Positions 5,830-5,996 of a stretch of DNA of 5,996 nucleotides are shown here, piece by piece; position 1 is the first letter of the stretch, and each line of letters starts with the position of its first letter. Location: assembly GCA_030262795.1 (NCBI GenBank), contig JAJSZO010000164.1, positions 1 through 5,996 of the forward strand, written 5' to 3'. The position numbers and the translations under genes were made by a program. Source of the stretch: Deltaproteobacteria bacterium (lineage in GTDB: Bacteria; Desulfobacterota; Desulfobacteria; Desulfobacterales; ETH-SRB1). The notes under the pieces are model-generated. The model was not told the origin of the DNA. It did no database searches and was given only the letters and a program-made list of their open reading frames with translations.

Positions 5830-5864
5830 GTCTCTTAAAAAAGAGGGTCTCTTAAAAAAAGAGG
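5830..5864. repeat. tandem pair of small hairpin repeats
   Basis: GTCTCTTAAAAAAGAGG (5830-5846) is followed at once by the same unit with one extra A (5847-5864). Each unit is itself self-complementary (CTCTT paired with AAGAG around an A-rich loop), giving two adjacent short hairpins, or one larger alternative fold. Confidence 0.8.
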
Positions 5865-5902
5865 CAGCTTGCTCCTAAGAATTGCTGAAAAAAGAGTTGG
5901 AT

Positions 5903-5911
5903 GGAGGTGAT
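5903..5911 (+). promoter_or_regulatory. very strong Shine-Dalgarno-like site without a well-placed start
   Basis: GGAGGTGAT matches the complement of the usual 16S rRNA 3' end over nine bases. The ATG overlapping it (5910) is too close, and no ATG, GTG or TTG lies at normal spacing downstream. The frame through ATG 5901 gives only 10 residues (stop 5931-5933). The stop overlaps another ATG (5933) that reads three codons. It may be a leader-peptide remnant, a standby site, or a regulatory decoy. Confidence 0.3.
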
Positions 5912-5963
5912 GTATAACCGGAATACGTTATAATGAAAGGTTAATTATTAAGAAACTCAACAT

Positions 5964-5996
5964 GGAAAATTTAAACTAACGGAAAATTTAAACTAA
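5964..5996. repeat. 16-bp tandem repeat at the right edge
   Basis: GGAAAATTTAAACTAA occurs at 5964-5979 and identically at 5981-5996, one C apart. The second copy ends exactly at the window edge, so the array may continue. ATG at 5962 opens a five-codon ORF (M-E-N-L-N) that stops inside the first copy, with no good ribosome site. Confidence 0.85.

Larger units (their letters stand above)
5533..5996. other. gene-poor 3' intergenic region with regulatory structure
   Basis: No ORF here has a convincing ribosome site, composition or family resemblance; all are very short or shadows. What is visible: an isolated perfect TATAAT (5575-5580) without a -35, inside the odd palindrome GTATA-A-TATAC (5574-5584); an AGGAA-AA-TTCCT inverted pair (5629-5640); an AT-rich stretch (about 5690-5720) that may be bent DNA; the sigma-54 promoter; the tandem repeats; a second isolated TATAAT (5929-5934); and the strong Shine-Dalgarno-like site near 5903. 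It reads as the control region and leader of a gene starting beyond the right edge, or as a small-RNA locus. Confidence 0.5.

Noticed and set aside
5830..5864. CRISPR-like array
   Set aside because: Only two directly adjoining units with no spacers, each a small hairpin; not CRISPR.

Overview
The window (about 6 kb, AT-rich) looks like chromosomal DNA of a Gram-negative bacterium. The evidence is a membrane histidine kinase with a periplasmic sensor loop, a predicted lipoprotein, a sigma-54 enhancer-binding response regulator and a sigma-54-type promoter. Gene style and the many A/T-rich repeats suggest a deltaproteobacterium (Desulfobacterota-like). This is inferred from protein character only; no rRNA or other marker gene is present.

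Layout. Positions 8-123 hold a nested inverted-repeat element that supplies the last residues and stop codon of the first gene. A minus-strand gene (81-1775) encodes a 564-residue protein best explained as a divergent GalT/HIT-superfamily nucleotidyltransferase or phosphorylase. Positions 1776-2022 form a divergent control region with back-to-back sigma-70-like promoters sharing one -35 area, a small palindrome, and a second promoter closer to the kinase. A tight plus-strand operon follows: sensor kinase (2023-3516), TPR/coiled-coil lipoprotein (3456-4103, overlapping the kinase by 61 bp) and sigma-54-dependent response regulator (4108-5502). The last 494 bp contain no convincing gene. They hold a perfect 30-bp palindrome directly after the operon, a good -24/-12 (sigma-54) promoter pointing right, a hairpin at its predicted transcript start, two sets of tandem repeats, a very strong Shine-Dalgarno-like sequence without a proper start codon, and tiny ORFs.

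How it works together. Kinase - lipoprotein - sigma-54 regulator is the gene order of enterobacterial glrK-qseG-glrR (qseE-qseG-qseF). There the lipoprotein touches the kinase sensor domain in the periplasm, and the regulator drives sigma-54 promoters, including that of the small RNA glmY. By analogy the three proteins here should form one envelope-sensing relay. The sigma-54 promoter about 220 bp after the regulator is its most obvious local target, driving either a leader for a gene beyond the window or a small RNA. The GalT-like gene is divergent and may be unrelated in function.
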